A stretch of DNA of 64,000 bases from a virus: IMG/VR virus record IMGVR_UViG_3300021425_003324, positions 22,417 to 86,416 of that record; one strand, given 5' to 3'. The notes below the pieces were generated by a model, which was given only the letters and a program-made list of their open reading frames with translations, had not been told where the DNA came from and made no database searches. Position numbers and translations under genes: made by a program. Shown here one piece after another: positions 54,706 through 63,612 of the stretch; position 1 is the stretch's first letter; every line of letters begins with the position of its first letter.

Positions 54706-56379
54706 TTATACGCCTGGTCCTCTTGCTTTCGCTCCTGAAGTAACACTTGTTGATCCAAAATAAACAACCGATCCTCCAGAGCTTATGCTAAATTTTTGCC
54801 ATCCGGATGTAGATCCGCCATGAAAACACTGATCATCTCTATCTGAAATATTTACTCCGCTGTCTATGCCAGTAATAGCTAACCAATTGTTTGTTTGACT
54901 ATTGGTTGCAAAAGCATACCTGTTAATCTGGTTTAAAGGGGTATAAGGATTATTACCGCGATTGCCACTTATGCAATTGTATGTGTCATTGCCAGCTGCT
55001 TGCATCACATACATCACACTCGGGAGTCCAGGACCGCCAGTAACACTACAAGAACTCATCGTCGTCCTCCATGTTGCGCTTGTTCTAAAACTATTATTAT
55101 CTCCTGCTCCTGCTTGTATGTAATCAATAAAATCACTTGAACAAAAACTGTGCCTTGTTCCTGTTACTGTACCTTGTCCGCATAATGCTGAGCTGGCACT
55201 TGCGTAATCCTGCTTAGATTGTTGTCTAGTATTACTGCTACCGTTCCAACCTCCGTAATACATTAGTTGAGTCTCGTTGCCGTCTGCCATTCCATAATTA
55301 TGAGTATATGTTGTGTTACCCCAGGTAACCGCATTAGATGTAGTAGATAAATCTTTTTTATCACTGTTAGTTGTATTTGCTCCAGTATAACATGAAACTA
55401 TCATGTAGTACCCGTTAGTTCCGCCACAACCTCCACCGCTGTTTGTTGTTGTTAATGCTCCTGCTGTGACTTCATTGCTCATTGTCGAAAATGATCTCTT
55501 ATGGAAATCTTGAGTGTAAAATCCTCCTTGCAACCATGCATTTGCAGTTGTGTTAGGCATAATTGACGTATCGTTGATTAATACCGATACAGTATTCACA
55601 CCCCAAGCGGGCTGAACTCCAGTTTCATCTACTGATCCAAGTGTTACATTAAATGTTTCTGTGTTTTCGTCAGTTTGATCTGCTCGTATTCTTAGAATTA
55701 TTTTTGCTTTGTAAGTAGTAGGATGGAATTGTAAATAAAATGTATCTAATGTGTATACACCTCCAGCAACTACTCCTTGCGTTCCTGATTCAGCATAAGC
55801 TCTATATTTATAATTTACAGCATCTATGGCAACTGGGCCGCCTGTTGCGTAATTCCAAGCAATTGCGCCAGCAGAAAACAAAGGCCAATTGTCATAAATT
55901 ATACTATCTGTAGCAGTCAATGTTTCAACTGTTGTACCAGCACTACTAACTAAACGCCATTCATAAATATTATTACCTAAATCAACCAATTGAATATATG
56001 TTCCTCCACTTTCTGTTAAATCATAATAAACACCAGGAGAAGCTTCAAAATCGTCATAAACCAATCCATCTGCTGTGTTACCAGTTCCGGGAGCATTTTG
56101 AACCCAAGATCCTGATATTTGAAATTTATTCTTTCCGGATCCGGTTGTATTGTGAGGAAATGTGCCTGTAATTTCTATTGCAGAACCTTCGTCTACGTTA
56201 CCAGTAGTTATACTTACTGATGCTCCTTCTTTTCCGTAGAATGAACTTGCCAATTGCAGGCGTGTTCCAGGGGTTTGGAATATATATTGGGCAATAGATG
56301 TTGCAGAATATGGCGGTGTTGCTCCAAATGATGTTGCTATATCAGCAAAGCTTATCCTTCCGGATGTAGGTAATGCCAA
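54706..56379 (-). CDS. Tail-fibre-like protein with Calx-beta-like domain
   Basis: A 557-residue protein starting at TTG (MALPTSGRISFADIA), preceded by AAGGAAG; this is a common phage fibre start and no ATG fits better. After about residue 50 there is a VSITTGNVDEGSAIEITGTF unit, Calx-beta-like, resembling the repeats of the subtilase at 10800-14030. A second beta region follows (YKAKIILRIRADQTDENTET). The C-terminal half, from about residue 285, is Gly/Asn/Ser/Thr-rich with paired cysteines (GGGCGGTNGYYMIVSCY) and looks like a separate tip. Probably a receptor-binding fibre. Confidence 0.78.
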   Translation of the reverse strand: MALPTSGRISFADIATSFGATPPYSATSIAQYIFQTPGTRLQLASSFYGKEGASVSITTGNVDEGSAIEITGTFPHNTTGSGKNKFQISGSWVQNAPGTGNTADGLVYDDFEASPGVYYDLTESGGTYIQLVDLGNNIYEWRLVSSAGTTVETLTATDSIIYDNWPLFSAGAIAWNYATGGPVAIDAVNYKYRAYAESGTQGVVAGGVYTLDTFYLQFHPTTYKAKIILRIRADQTDENTETFNVTLGSVDETGVQPAWGVNTVSVLINDTSIMPNTTANAWLQGGFYTQDFHKRSFSTMSNEVTAGALTTTNSGGGCGGTNGYYMIVSCYTGANTTNSDKKDLSTTSNAVTWGNTTYTHNYGMADGNETQLMYYGGWNGSSNTRQQSKQDYASASSALCGQGTVTGTRHSFCSSDFIDYIQAGAGDNNSFRTSATWRTTMSSCSVTGGPGLPSVMYVMQAAGNDTYNCISGNRGNNPYTPLNQINRYAFATNSQTNNWLAITGIDSGVNISDRDDQCFHGGSTSGWQKFSISSGGSVVYFGSTSVTSGAKARGPGV

Positions 56380-56389
56380 TTGTTCTTCC

Positions 56390-57064
56390 TTATGTTATTG
56401 GTGCGTTTTCAAATGCAACTACATCATTTAACGCTGAAAATTGTCCATTTGTAGTAAGTCTTGCTACAACTGAACCTTGATAAGAAAACAAAAGATCATT
56501 ATTCCCATTTACAGATAATGTCCAATTTAATGCTGATAAAGGATTTGTTGTAACAGTAATTTGTCCATTTACATCTGATGTCAAAATGCCTTTGGTTGCA
56601 CCAGTTGGAAGGTTAAAAGCGCCTAAGAAACCCTGTAAATTTGCATCATACGCTTGTACTCCATTTGTTGCATTAATATTAGAAGGTGTGAGGTAAGTGC
56701 TTGTTACATCATCAATTGATTTAAATCCAAATTGCCCATTTGTTGTGCTTACTAACACTAAGTCTCCGCTAACAAGTGGAGAATTTGTTGTCGTGTCCAC
56801 ATTACTTAATTCTTGTAATGTATCTATCTGACTGTCAAAAAAGTATGTTCCGGTACCTACTGTTGTACCATCTCCTGCACTCTTTAACACCAAATTTGCA
56901 GTAATGTGGGGACTATTTGTAACATTATCTATACCTCCTAAGACTTGTAATTGGGTAGGATTGTTAGAAATTATGTTCCAACCCGTTCCGTCAAATTCCC
57001 ATAATGTACCAGTTGCCGAATATGTATCACCTGCAGTAGGCGATAAAGGAAAATTCAAAGCCAT
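56390..57064 (-). CDS. Tail-fibre-like protein
   Basis: A 224-residue protein beginning MALNFPLSPTAGDTYSATG, with the short WEFDGTGWNII display module at about 23-33, the same layout as the gene at 14038-14868. The middle consists of fibre repeats (VDTTTNSPLVSGDLVLVST and relatives), and the C-terminus is a beta-rich end (NDLLFSYQGSVVARLTTNG). It overlaps or closely abuts both neighbours (spacings of 3-10 bases). Likely part of a tail spike or short fibre. Confidence 0.8.
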   Translation of the reverse strand: MALNFPLSPTAGDTYSATGTLWEFDGTGWNIISNNPTQLQVLGGIDNVTNSPHITANLVLKSAGDGTTVGTGTYFFDSQIDTLQELSNVDTTTNSPLVSGDLVLVSTTNGQFGFKSIDDVTSTYLTPSNINATNGVQAYDANLQGFLGAFNLPTGATKGILTSDVNGQITVTTNPLSALNWTLSVNGNNDLLFSYQGSVVARLTTNGQFSALNDVVAFENAPIT

Positions 57065-57067
57065 ATT

Positions 57068-57745
57068 TTATCCTAATGCTATTGTATATGCAATTGCCGC
57101 TGTTTGAGTAACACCTATTCCTGTTATAGTGATTTCGTTGTTGATTTCATTTGGTGAAATAGTTATATTTTCTCCTGCTACAAATGTGACAGTGTCTGAG
57201 CCAACAGCATTTATAACAGTTGCACCAACTTGTACATTGGCAAATACATCAAAATCTCCAACTACACCAATAGATGGTTGTATCCATTGCGAGCTGTCAA
57301 CATCAACTATGTAAACATAAAATCTACCATTATCTGAATTCATCCATATAGAACCGTTCACTGCACCTGTTGGAGGAGTATTTTGTACTAGAATTACGCT
57401 ACCTGTTGCAGTAGTTACTGCGCCAGTTACTTCCATATCTCCATTTACAATCACCCTGTCAAAAGCCGTTGCAGGTGTAAATTCTAAATTACCAACTGTA
57501 GTAGATATAATGTTATCATTAATAGTGACATCATCTATAACTGCTTCTCCTGATCTAACTGTAGTAGATTGGACTGTTCCGTCAATGTCAAACTCATACG
57601 ATGGATTAGTTTTTTTAACACCTATCCTATTGTTTGCCGTATCAAAATGTAAAAGGGTGTTGCTGTTATTAGTAAAGGTAAGGTCAATTCCATCTCGTTC
57701 TAGTGTTGGTGTTAAAAGCTGTCCACTAATCCTTCCTACTGCCAC
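57068..57745 (-). CDS. Tail-fibre-like protein
   Basis: A 225-residue protein starting at GTG (MAVGRISGQLLTPTLERDG) with AAGGAGA before it and a late-promoter-like element 28 bases upstream. The fibre segment IDLTFTNNSNTLLHFDTANN and the linker GSIWMNSDNGRFYVYIVD (a display module) are typical of trimeric phage fibres; the C-terminal VGATVINAVGSDTVTFVAGE is a beta-helical fibre end. First gene of the fibre trio 57745-54706. Confidence 0.8.
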   Translation of the reverse strand: MAVGRISGQLLTPTLERDGIDLTFTNNSNTLLHFDTANNRIGVKKTNPSYEFDIDGTVQSTTVRSGEAVIDDVTINDNIISTTVGNLEFTPATAFDRVIVNGDMEVTGAVTTATGSVILVQNTPPTGAVNGSIWMNSDNGRFYVYIVDVDSSQWIQPSIGVVGDFDVFANVQVGATVINAVGSDTVTFVAGENITISPNEINNEITITGIGVTQTAAIAYTIALG

Positions 57746-57772
57746 TTGTGTTCTCCTTAAGAATTACTACAG

Positions 57773-57779
57773 TATTTAG
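57773..57779 (-). promoter_or_regulatory. Late-promoter-like element CTAAATA
   Basis: CTAAATACTG on the minus strand lies 28 bases before the GTG at 57745, followed by AAGGAGA. It is in the 86-base gap behind the last propeller gene. Confidence 0.5.
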
Positions 57780-57806
57780 CGTGGAAATAATCCTTCTAAT
57801 CATGTA

Positions 57807-57835
57807 TAGTCATTCCAAGAAAAATTTGTATCTAA
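57807..57835 (-). pseudogene. Remnant of a DTNFSWxDYT coding module behind the stop codon
   Basis: On the minus strand this stretch encodes DTNFSWNDYT followed by TGA, but out of frame with the gene that has just ended at 57832. Its 29 bases differ at three positions from 58604-58632 (inside that gene) and from 61065-61093 (end of the 431-aa gene, DTNFSWSDYT-stop). It appears to be the old 3' end of a propeller gene. Confidence 0.75.
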
Positions 57836-59835
57836 ATCGGATATCTTATTATAACTATACCTGATCCACCTGTTCCACCATTACCAATACCACCACCACA
57901 GCCACCGCCACCTCCAGTGTTAGCAGTTCCTCCACCAGCTGTACCACTCTGAGAACCTGCTCCTCCACCCCCTAATCCACCAGGAGAGCCAGGCTGTGTA
58001 GGGTACGATCCGCCACCACCTCCGCCATAGTATACATTTGTTCCATCTCTATAACTATTTTGTATACCGTCTCCACCATGACCTAGTCCATTGCTACCCC
58101 CAGGTTGACCTGCTCCTCCTCCTCCTGACTTACTACTAGAATTTTCTCCATTATTTCCTTGCCCTGCAGTTCCAGATCCTGCTGATCTACTGCCTGTGCC
58201 TCCGCCTCCAGAACCACCAGACCCTGCACTAAATTCCCCCGAACTAGCTCCTGCTCCTCGTCCGCCACCTATTGCTGTTAAACTTAAAGCAGTAGTATCT
58301 TGTCCATTAGAACTTTGTGTAGCAGGATAGTGAACTGCACCAGCACCACCTTGTCCTATAGTTATACTATAAGTACCTACACTAATACTAGTAGAATTAG
58401 CTACTAACACTCCACCTGCTCCGCCTCCTCCTCCACCTTTTGATCCCCCGCCTCCACCTGCTACAAGTAACACATCAGCAATTGTATTTCCGTTTGTTAC
58501 TGTAAAAGTATCAGTACTTAGAAATGTATGAGATTTATATGTAATATTATTTTCTGTATATGTAGTAACTATACCTCCATAAGCTATAAAAAGATTATAT
58601 AAGTAGTCACTCCAGGAGAAATTTGTATCTAAGACTGTGGGATCTCCAAGGTCATAGTATGCACACAAGTCACCAAAGGGAGAAAACCCAGTAGAAAATA
58701 TATAAGCACTACCAGCACCAGTAGCACCTGTGCCTTCATTAGGTGCACCTACTACAATTCGTGTATCAGAAACAGCAACTGACATACCAAAAAAATCACT
58801 GGCTTGTGCATCATTGGCTTGTATTTTAGCTATTTGATTTCCATCGATGTCAAATATGTAAACTGAACCAACACTACTACCATTTGTATCTTCATAAGGT
58901 GCACCTACTACAATTCGTGTATCAGAAACAGCAACTGAGCGACCAAAATTATCATTTTCTTCAACATCATCTGCTTGTATTTTAGCTATGCCGTTGCCAT
59001 TGATGTCAAATATGTAAACTGCACCAGCATCTGTAGCAGTGGTATCTTCTGCCTGTGCACCTACTACAATACGTGTATTGGACACAGCAACTGACATACC
59101 AAAAAGATCACTGGCTTGTGCATCACTGGCTTGTATCTTAGCTAGCTGGTTTCCATTGATGTCAAATATGTAAGCTGAACCAGCAGCACTAGCAGTAGTA
59201 TCTTCTCCCCATGCACCTACTACAATCCTTGTATCAGAAACAGCAACTGCACTACCAAACGCATCATCTGCTTCTGCATCGCTGGCTTGTATTTTAGCTA
59301 GTTGATTTCCATTGATGTCAAATATGTAAGCTGCACCAGCATCTGCATCAGCAGTATCTTCATAAGGTGCACCTACTACAATCCTTGTATCAGAAACAGC
59401 AACTGAGCGACCAAACTCAGAATCATCTGCTTCTGCATCGCTGGCTTGTATTTTAGCTAGCTGATTGCCATTGATGTCAAATATATAAGCTGAACCAGCA
59501 AGATTATTTTCACGACGTGCACCTACTACAATACGTGTATCTGAAACAGCAACTGCACTACCAAAAATATCATCGTCTTCTGCATCACTGGCTTGTATCT
59601 TGGCTAGCTGATTTCCATCGATGTCAAATATATAAGCTGCACCAGCATTAATAGCAGTAGTATCTTCATAAGATGCACCTACTACAATACGTGTATTGGA
59701 CACAGCAACTGCAGCCCCAAATTGATCATATTGTTCAGCATCACTGGTTCCTGGAGGATCAAAGGCTTGTATTTTTTTTAACTGCTGACCTATTGGATAA
59801 TAACCATATTTCCTTTTCAAGTCCGTAGCATTCAT
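57832..59835 (-). CDS. Seven-repeat FG-GAP-type propeller protein with glycine-rich C-terminus
   Basis: A 667-residue protein in two parts. Residues about 20-390 contain seven repeats of about 50 residues, each of the form KIQASDA...FGxSVAVSDTRIVVGAP...AGxAYIFDIDGNQLA, which is the FG-GAP blade of integrin-type beta propellers. A linker follows (FGDLCAYYDLGDPTVLDTNF), then a domain ending in extreme glycine-rich sequence (DVLLVAGGGGGSKGGGGGGA through GGGIGNGGTGGSGIVIIRYP), like gp38-type adhesin tips. It shares its N-terminus (YPIGQQLKKIQAFDPPGTSD) with the 431-aa gene. ATGA overlap with the gene upstream. The glycine-rich tip suggests receptor binding. Confidence 0.88.
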   Translation of the reverse strand: MNATDLKRKYGYYPIGQQLKKIQAFDPPGTSDAEQYDQFGAAVAVSNTRIVVGASYEDTTAINAGAAYIFDIDGNQLAKIQASDAEDDDIFGSAVAVSDTRIVVGARRENNLAGSAYIFDINGNQLAKIQASDAEADDSEFGRSVAVSDTRIVVGAPYEDTADADAGAAYIFDINGNQLAKIQASDAEADDAFGSAVAVSDTRIVVGAWGEDTTASAAGSAYIFDINGNQLAKIQASDAQASDLFGMSVAVSNTRIVVGAQAEDTTATDAGAVYIFDINGNGIAKIQADDVEENDNFGRSVAVSDTRIVVGAPYEDTNGSSVGSVYIFDIDGNQIAKIQANDAQASDFFGMSVAVSDTRIVVGAPNEGTGATGAGSAYIFSTGFSPFGDLCAYYDLGDPTVLDTNFSWSDYLYNLFIAYGGIVTTYTENNITYKSHTFLSTDTFTVTNGNTIADVLLVAGGGGGSKGGGGGGAGGVLVANSTSISVGTYSITIGQGGAGAVHYPATQSSNGQDTTALSLTAIGGGRGAGASSGEFSAGSGGSGGGGTGSRSAGSGTAGQGNNGENSSSKSGGGGAGQPGGSNGLGHGGDGIQNSYRDGTNVYYGGGGGGSYPTQPGSPGGLGGGGAGSQSGTAGGGTANTGGGGGCGGGIGNGGTGGSGIVIIRYPI
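58604..58632 (-). repeat. Direct repeat bordering the glycine-rich module (internal copy)
   Basis: Encodes DTNFSWSDY in frame. Together with 57807-57835 it brackets the roughly 800-base glycine-rich segment as a direct repeat with three differences, and matches 61065-61093. Confidence 0.8.
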
Positions 59836-61061
59836 TCCACATCTCCAGTATATTTTAGTCTAATTTTTTCCCAAGGTATAGAATCGTAATCGTTATGGAA
59901 ATTCCTAAATATATAAGCTGAACCAGCATTACTAGCAGTAGTATCTTCATTAGGTGCACCTACTACAATCCTTATATCAGAAACAGCAACTAAATAACCA
60001 AAATTATCACTGGATTGTGCATCACTGGCTTGTATTTTAGCTAATTGATTTCCATCTATGTCAAATATGTAAGCTGAACCAGCCATACTGGCAGTTGTAT
60101 CTTCACCATATGCACCTACTACAATCCTTGTATTAGAAACAGCAACTGAATAACCAAAATAATCATTTGCTTGTGCATCACTGGCCTGTATTTTAGCTAA
60201 TTGATTTCCATCTATGTCAAATATATAAGCAGCTCCAGTGTAAGTAGATCTTCCATATGCACCTACTACAATCCGTGTATTGGAAACTGCTACTGACCAA
60301 CCAAACCAATCACTGGCTTGTGCATCACTGGCTTGTATCTTGGCGATTTGATTTCCATCTATGTCAAATATGTAAGCTACACCAGCAGGTGTAGCATTGG
60401 GGATATATTGTTGAGGTGCACCTACTACAATTCGTGTATCAGAAACAGCAACTGAGTAACCAAAAAGATCATCTGCTTCTGCATCACTGGCCTGTATTTT
60501 AGCTAATTGATTCCCATCTATGTCAAATATGTAAGCTGAACCAGCCTTATCAGCAGTAGTATCTTCACCTTCTGCACCTACTACAATTCTGTTATCGGAA
60601 ACAGCAACTGACCTACCAAAATTATCACTGGCTTCAGCATCACTGGCCTGTATTTTAGCTATTTGAGTGCCATTGATGTCAAATATGTAAGCTGAACCAG
60701 CATTACTAGCAGTGGTATCTTCATTAGGTGCACCTACTACAATACGTGCATTGGAAACAGCAACTGACCAACCAAAATTATCACTGTCTTGTGCATCACT
60801 GGCTTGTATTTTAGCTAACTCGTTGCCATTGATGTCAAATATATAAGCTGAACCAGCATTACTAGCAGTGGCATCGTCACCTTCTGCACCTACTACAATT
60901 CTGTTATCGGAAACAGCAACTGCATTACCAAAACTATCAAAGAATCCAGCATCACTGGCTTGTATTTTTTTTAATTCTGTAAAATCATTTGCAATAGATA
61001 AAGTTTTAATAGTCAAAGGGTCACGAAATCTATTTTGAACTACATTTAAAATACCGCTCAT
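59832..61061 (-). CDS. Seven-repeat FG-GAP-type propeller protein (A' copy)
   Basis: A 409-residue protein that is almost only propeller: an N-terminal segment of about 30 residues (MSGILNVVQNRFRDPLTIKT), then seven KIQASDA...YIFDIDGNQ repeats, then a short end WEKIRLKYTGDVE. It resembles the 419-aa gene at 62353-63612, which ends NKLKYRFTGKL, so both are copies of one gene. Blade 4 has a longer insertion (QQYIPNATPAGVAY) and blade 5 is shortened. The stop overlaps the next start (ATGA). A complete closed seven-bladed ring is plausible. Function in the tail is inferred. Confidence 0.88.
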   Translation of the reverse strand: MSGILNVVQNRFRDPLTIKTLSIANDFTELKKIQASDAGFFDSFGNAVAVSDNRIVVGAEGDDATASNAGSAYIFDINGNELAKIQASDAQDSDNFGWSVAVSNARIVVGAPNEDTTASNAGSAYIFDINGTQIAKIQASDAEASDNFGRSVAVSDNRIVVGAEGEDTTADKAGSAYIFDIDGNQLAKIQASDAEADDLFGYSVAVSDTRIVVGAPQQYIPNATPAGVAYIFDIDGNQIAKIQASDAQASDWFGWSVAVSNTRIVVGAYGRSTYTGAAYIFDIDGNQLAKIQASDAQANDYFGYSVAVSNTRIVVGAYGEDTTASMAGSAYIFDIDGNQLAKIQASDAQSSDNFGYLVAVSDIRIVVGAPNEDTTASNAGSAYIFRNFHNDYDSIPWEKIRLKYTGDVE

Positions 61062-62353
61062 GTGTAGTCACTCCAGGAGAAATTTGTATCTAAGACTGTA
61101 GGATCTCCAAGGGCATAGTATGCACACAAATCTCCAAAGGGAGAAAAACCAGGAGAAAATATATAAGCTGAACCAGCATCTGTAGCAGTAGTATCTTCTT
61201 TATATGCACCTACTACAATCCGTGTATCGGAAACAGCAACTGAATAACCAAAATAATCCTGGGATTGTATATCACTAGCTTGTATCTTGGCGATTTGATT
61301 TCCATTTACGTCAAATATGTAAGCTGCACCAGCATCTGTATTAGGAGTATCTTCTTGATATGCACCTACTACAATCCGTGTATCGGAAACAGCAACTGAA
61401 TAACCAAAAAGATCACCGGCTTGAATATCACTGGCTTGTATCTTGGCTATTTGATTTCCATCAATGTCAAATATGTAAGCTGCACCAGCACTACTACCAC
61501 CTGTGTCTTCTAGATATGCACCTACTACAATCCGTGTATCAGATACAGCAACTGAATAACCAAAATAATCAGTGGCTTGTGCATCACTGGCTTGTATCTT
61601 AGCTATTTGATTTCCATTGATGTCAAATATATAAGCTGAACCAGCATTACTAGCAGTAGTATCTTCTTGATATGCACCTACTACAATACGTGCATTGGAA
61701 ACAGCAACTGACCGACCAAAATTATCACCGGCTTGAATATCACTGGCTTGTATCTTAGCTATTTGATTTCCATCAATGTCAAATATGTAAGCTGCACCAG
61801 CATTTGAACCACCAGTATCTTCTTGATATGCACCTACTACAATACGTGCATTGGAAACAGCAACTGAATAACCAAAACGATCACCGGCTTCAGCATCACT
61901 GGTTCCTGGAGGATCAAATGCTTGTATTTTCTTTATTTCGTTTCCATTGATGTCAAATATATAAGCTGAACCAGCACCTGTAGCACCTGTGTTTTCTAGC
62001 CATGCACCTACTACAATCCTTGTATTAGAAACAGCAACTGACTGACCAAAACGATCATATTGTTCAGCATCACTGGCTTGTATCTTAGCTATTTGATTTC
62101 CATCAATGTCAAATATATAAGCTGAACCAGCGAGTGTAGCAGTAGTATCTTCATTAGGTGCACCTACTACAATCCGTGTATCTGAAACAGCAACTGACGA
62201 ACCAAAATAATCATTTCCTTGTGCATCACTGGTTCCTGGAGGATCAAATGCTTGTAGTTTTTTTAACTGCTGACCTATTGGTTTGTAAGACTGTAAATTG
62301 TCTAACTCAGTAAGCGATAAAGATTTTGTTACATTAGAAAAATTTGTTTGCAC
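61058..62353 (-). CDS. Seven-repeat FG-GAP-type propeller protein (B copy)
   Basis: A 431-residue protein starting at GTG overlapping the upstream stop (TAGTG). It begins MQTNFSNVTKSLSLTELDN, continues with YKPIGQQLKKLQAFDPPGTS and seven repeats, and ends FGDLCAYYALGDPTVLDTNF then SWSDYT. The last 28 residues are those that, in the 667-aa gene, lead into a glycine-rich domain; here they are simply followed by a stop. Blades 1 and 3 carry the insertion FDPPGTSDA. It is thus the short sibling of the 667-aa gene. Confidence 0.88.
   Translation of the reverse strand: MQTNFSNVTKSLSLTELDNLQSYKPIGQQLKKLQAFDPPGTSDAQGNDYFGSSVAVSDTRIVVGAPNEDTTATLAGSAYIFDIDGNQIAKIQASDAEQYDRFGQSVAVSNTRIVVGAWLENTGATGAGSAYIFDINGNEIKKIQAFDPPGTSDAEAGDRFGYSVAVSNARIVVGAYQEDTGGSNAGAAYIFDIDGNQIAKIQASDIQAGDNFGRSVAVSNARIVVGAYQEDTTASNAGSAYIFDINGNQIAKIQASDAQATDYFGYSVAVSDTRIVVGAYLEDTGGSSAGAAYIFDIDGNQIAKIQASDIQAGDLFGYSVAVSDTRIVVGAYQEDTPNTDAGAAYIFDVNGNQIAKIQASDIQSQDYFGYSVAVSDTRIVVGAYKEDTTATDAGSAYIFSPGFSPFGDLCAYYALGDPTVLDTNFSWSDYT
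61065..61093 (-). repeat. Third copy of the DTNFSW repeat at the end of the B gene
   Basis: Encodes DTNFSWSDYT directly before the stop of the 431-aa gene. Its DNA is identical to 58604-58632 over the 29 bases and differs from 57807-57835 at three. Confidence 0.8.
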
Positions 62354-63612
62354 TAGAGTTTTCCTGTAAACCTATATTTTAGTTTATTGAAATTTATATT
62401 ATTAATGTTATTATTATAATCAGATTTATAAACTAGATCGTTTTGAAATATGTAAGCTGAACCAGCCCAAGTAGCAGTAGTATCTTCAAAAGGTGCACCT
62501 ACTACAATTCGTGTATCAGAAACAGCAACTGAATAACCAAAATTATCACTGTCTTCTGCATCACTGGCTTGTTTTTTGGCTAATTGATTTCCATCTATAT
62601 CAAATATGTAAACTGCACCAGCATTTGTAGCAGTAGTATCTTCATAACGTGCACCAACTACAATCCGTGTATCTGAAACTGCAACTTTCTCACCAAATTG
62701 ATCACCGGCTTCTGCATCACTGGCCTGTATTTTAGCTAATTGATTTCCATCTATATCAAATATGTAAGCTGAACCAGCATTATTAGCAGTAGTATCTTCC
62801 CTATCTGCACCTACTACGATATGTGTATCAGAAACAGCAACTGAATAACCAAATCGATCACCGGCTTCTGCATCACTGGCATTTATTTTAGCTATTTCGT
62901 TTCCATCGATGTCAAATATGTAAACTGAACCAGCATTATAAGCACCTACTACAATCCTTGTATCAGAAACAGCAACTGACCAACCAAAACGAGCACTGTT
63001 TGCTGGATCACTGGCTTGTATTTTAGCTAATTGATTTCCATCTATATCAAATATGTAAGCTGCACCAGCATCAGGAGCAGTAGCATATTCTGCGTATGCA
63101 CCTACTACGATATGTGTATCAGAAACAGCAACTGAATAACTAAACCGATCACCGTCTTCTGCATCACTGGCCTGTATTTTAGCTAATTGATTTCCATCTA
63201 TATCAAATATGTAAGCTGCACCAGCGCTATCTGTAGCTATGACTTTCTGGGCTCCTACTACAATACGTGTATTGGAAACAGCAACTGACCAACCAAACCA
63301 ATCAGCGTCATAGGCATCACTGGCTCGTATCTTGGCTATTTGATTTCCATTTATATCAAATATGTAAGCTGCACCAGGCCAATTAATACCTTCTCTAGGT
63401 GCACCTACTACAATTCTGGTATCAGAAACTGCTACTGACCAACCAAAATAATCACCGGCTTCTGCATCACTGGCTTGTATCTTAGCTAATTGTGGAAAAA
63501 CATATGTTTGATAATATGATTCAGGTGTTGGTATTCCATCTATAACAGGATTCCCTTCACCTAAAGGAAATTGATTTATAAAAGTATTGTAAATTTTATT
63601 TTTTACACTCAT
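62353..63612 (-). CDS. Seven-repeat FG-GAP-type propeller protein (A copy)
   Basis: A 419-residue protein. After a 36-residue N-terminal part (MSVKNKIYNTFINQFPLGEG), seven repeats run to about residue 385. The final residues FNKLKYRFTGKL match the end of the A' copy. Variants occur (KIRASDA, KINASDA, KKQASDA; blade 4 lacks about eight residues), showing drift between blades while FGxSVAVSDTRIVVGA stays constant. It overlaps the upstream fibre gene at ATGA. Probably assembled on the tail as an adhesin or spacer; carbohydrate or integrin-like partners are unknown. Confidence 0.88.
   Translation of the reverse strand: MSVKNKIYNTFINQFPLGEGNPVIDGIPTPESYYQTYVFPQLAKIQASDAEAGDYFGWSVAVSDTRIVVGAPREGINWPGAAYIFDINGNQIAKIRASDAYDADWFGWSVAVSNTRIVVGAQKVIATDSAGAAYIFDIDGNQLAKIQASDAEDGDRFSYSVAVSDTHIVVGAYAEYATAPDAGAAYIFDIDGNQLAKIQASDPANSARFGWSVAVSDTRIVVGAYNAGSVYIFDIDGNEIAKINASDAEAGDRFGYSVAVSDTHIVVGADREDTTANNAGSAYIFDIDGNQLAKIQASDAEAGDQFGEKVAVSDTRIVVGARYEDTTATNAGAVYIFDIDGNQLAKKQASDAEDSDNFGYSVAVSDTRIVVGAPFEDTTATWAGSAYIFQNDLVYKSDYNNNINNINFNKLKYRFTGKL

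Larger units (their letters stand above)
57832..63612 (-). repeat. Array of 28 FG-GAP-type repeats across four genes
   Basis: Each of four consecutive genes contains seven copies of a repeat of about 46-58 codons with conserved DNA (YIFDIDGNQ, KIQASDA, VAVSxTRIVVGA). Copies are close enough in DNA to promote recombination. Unit lengths are unequal and gene boundaries are kept. This is protein-coding repetition, not a CRISPR or minisatellite. Confidence 0.9.

Noticed and set aside
54699-54767. Upstream extension of the coiled-coil protein
   Set aside because: The extension lies in the end of the fibre gene; the ATG at 54698 has AAGGGA before it.
57832-63612. Regularly spaced repeats resembling a CRISPR or minisatellite
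   Set aside because: Repeats are in frame, of unequal length and vary at codon level while keeping the FG-GAP blade pattern; no leader or cas genes are near.
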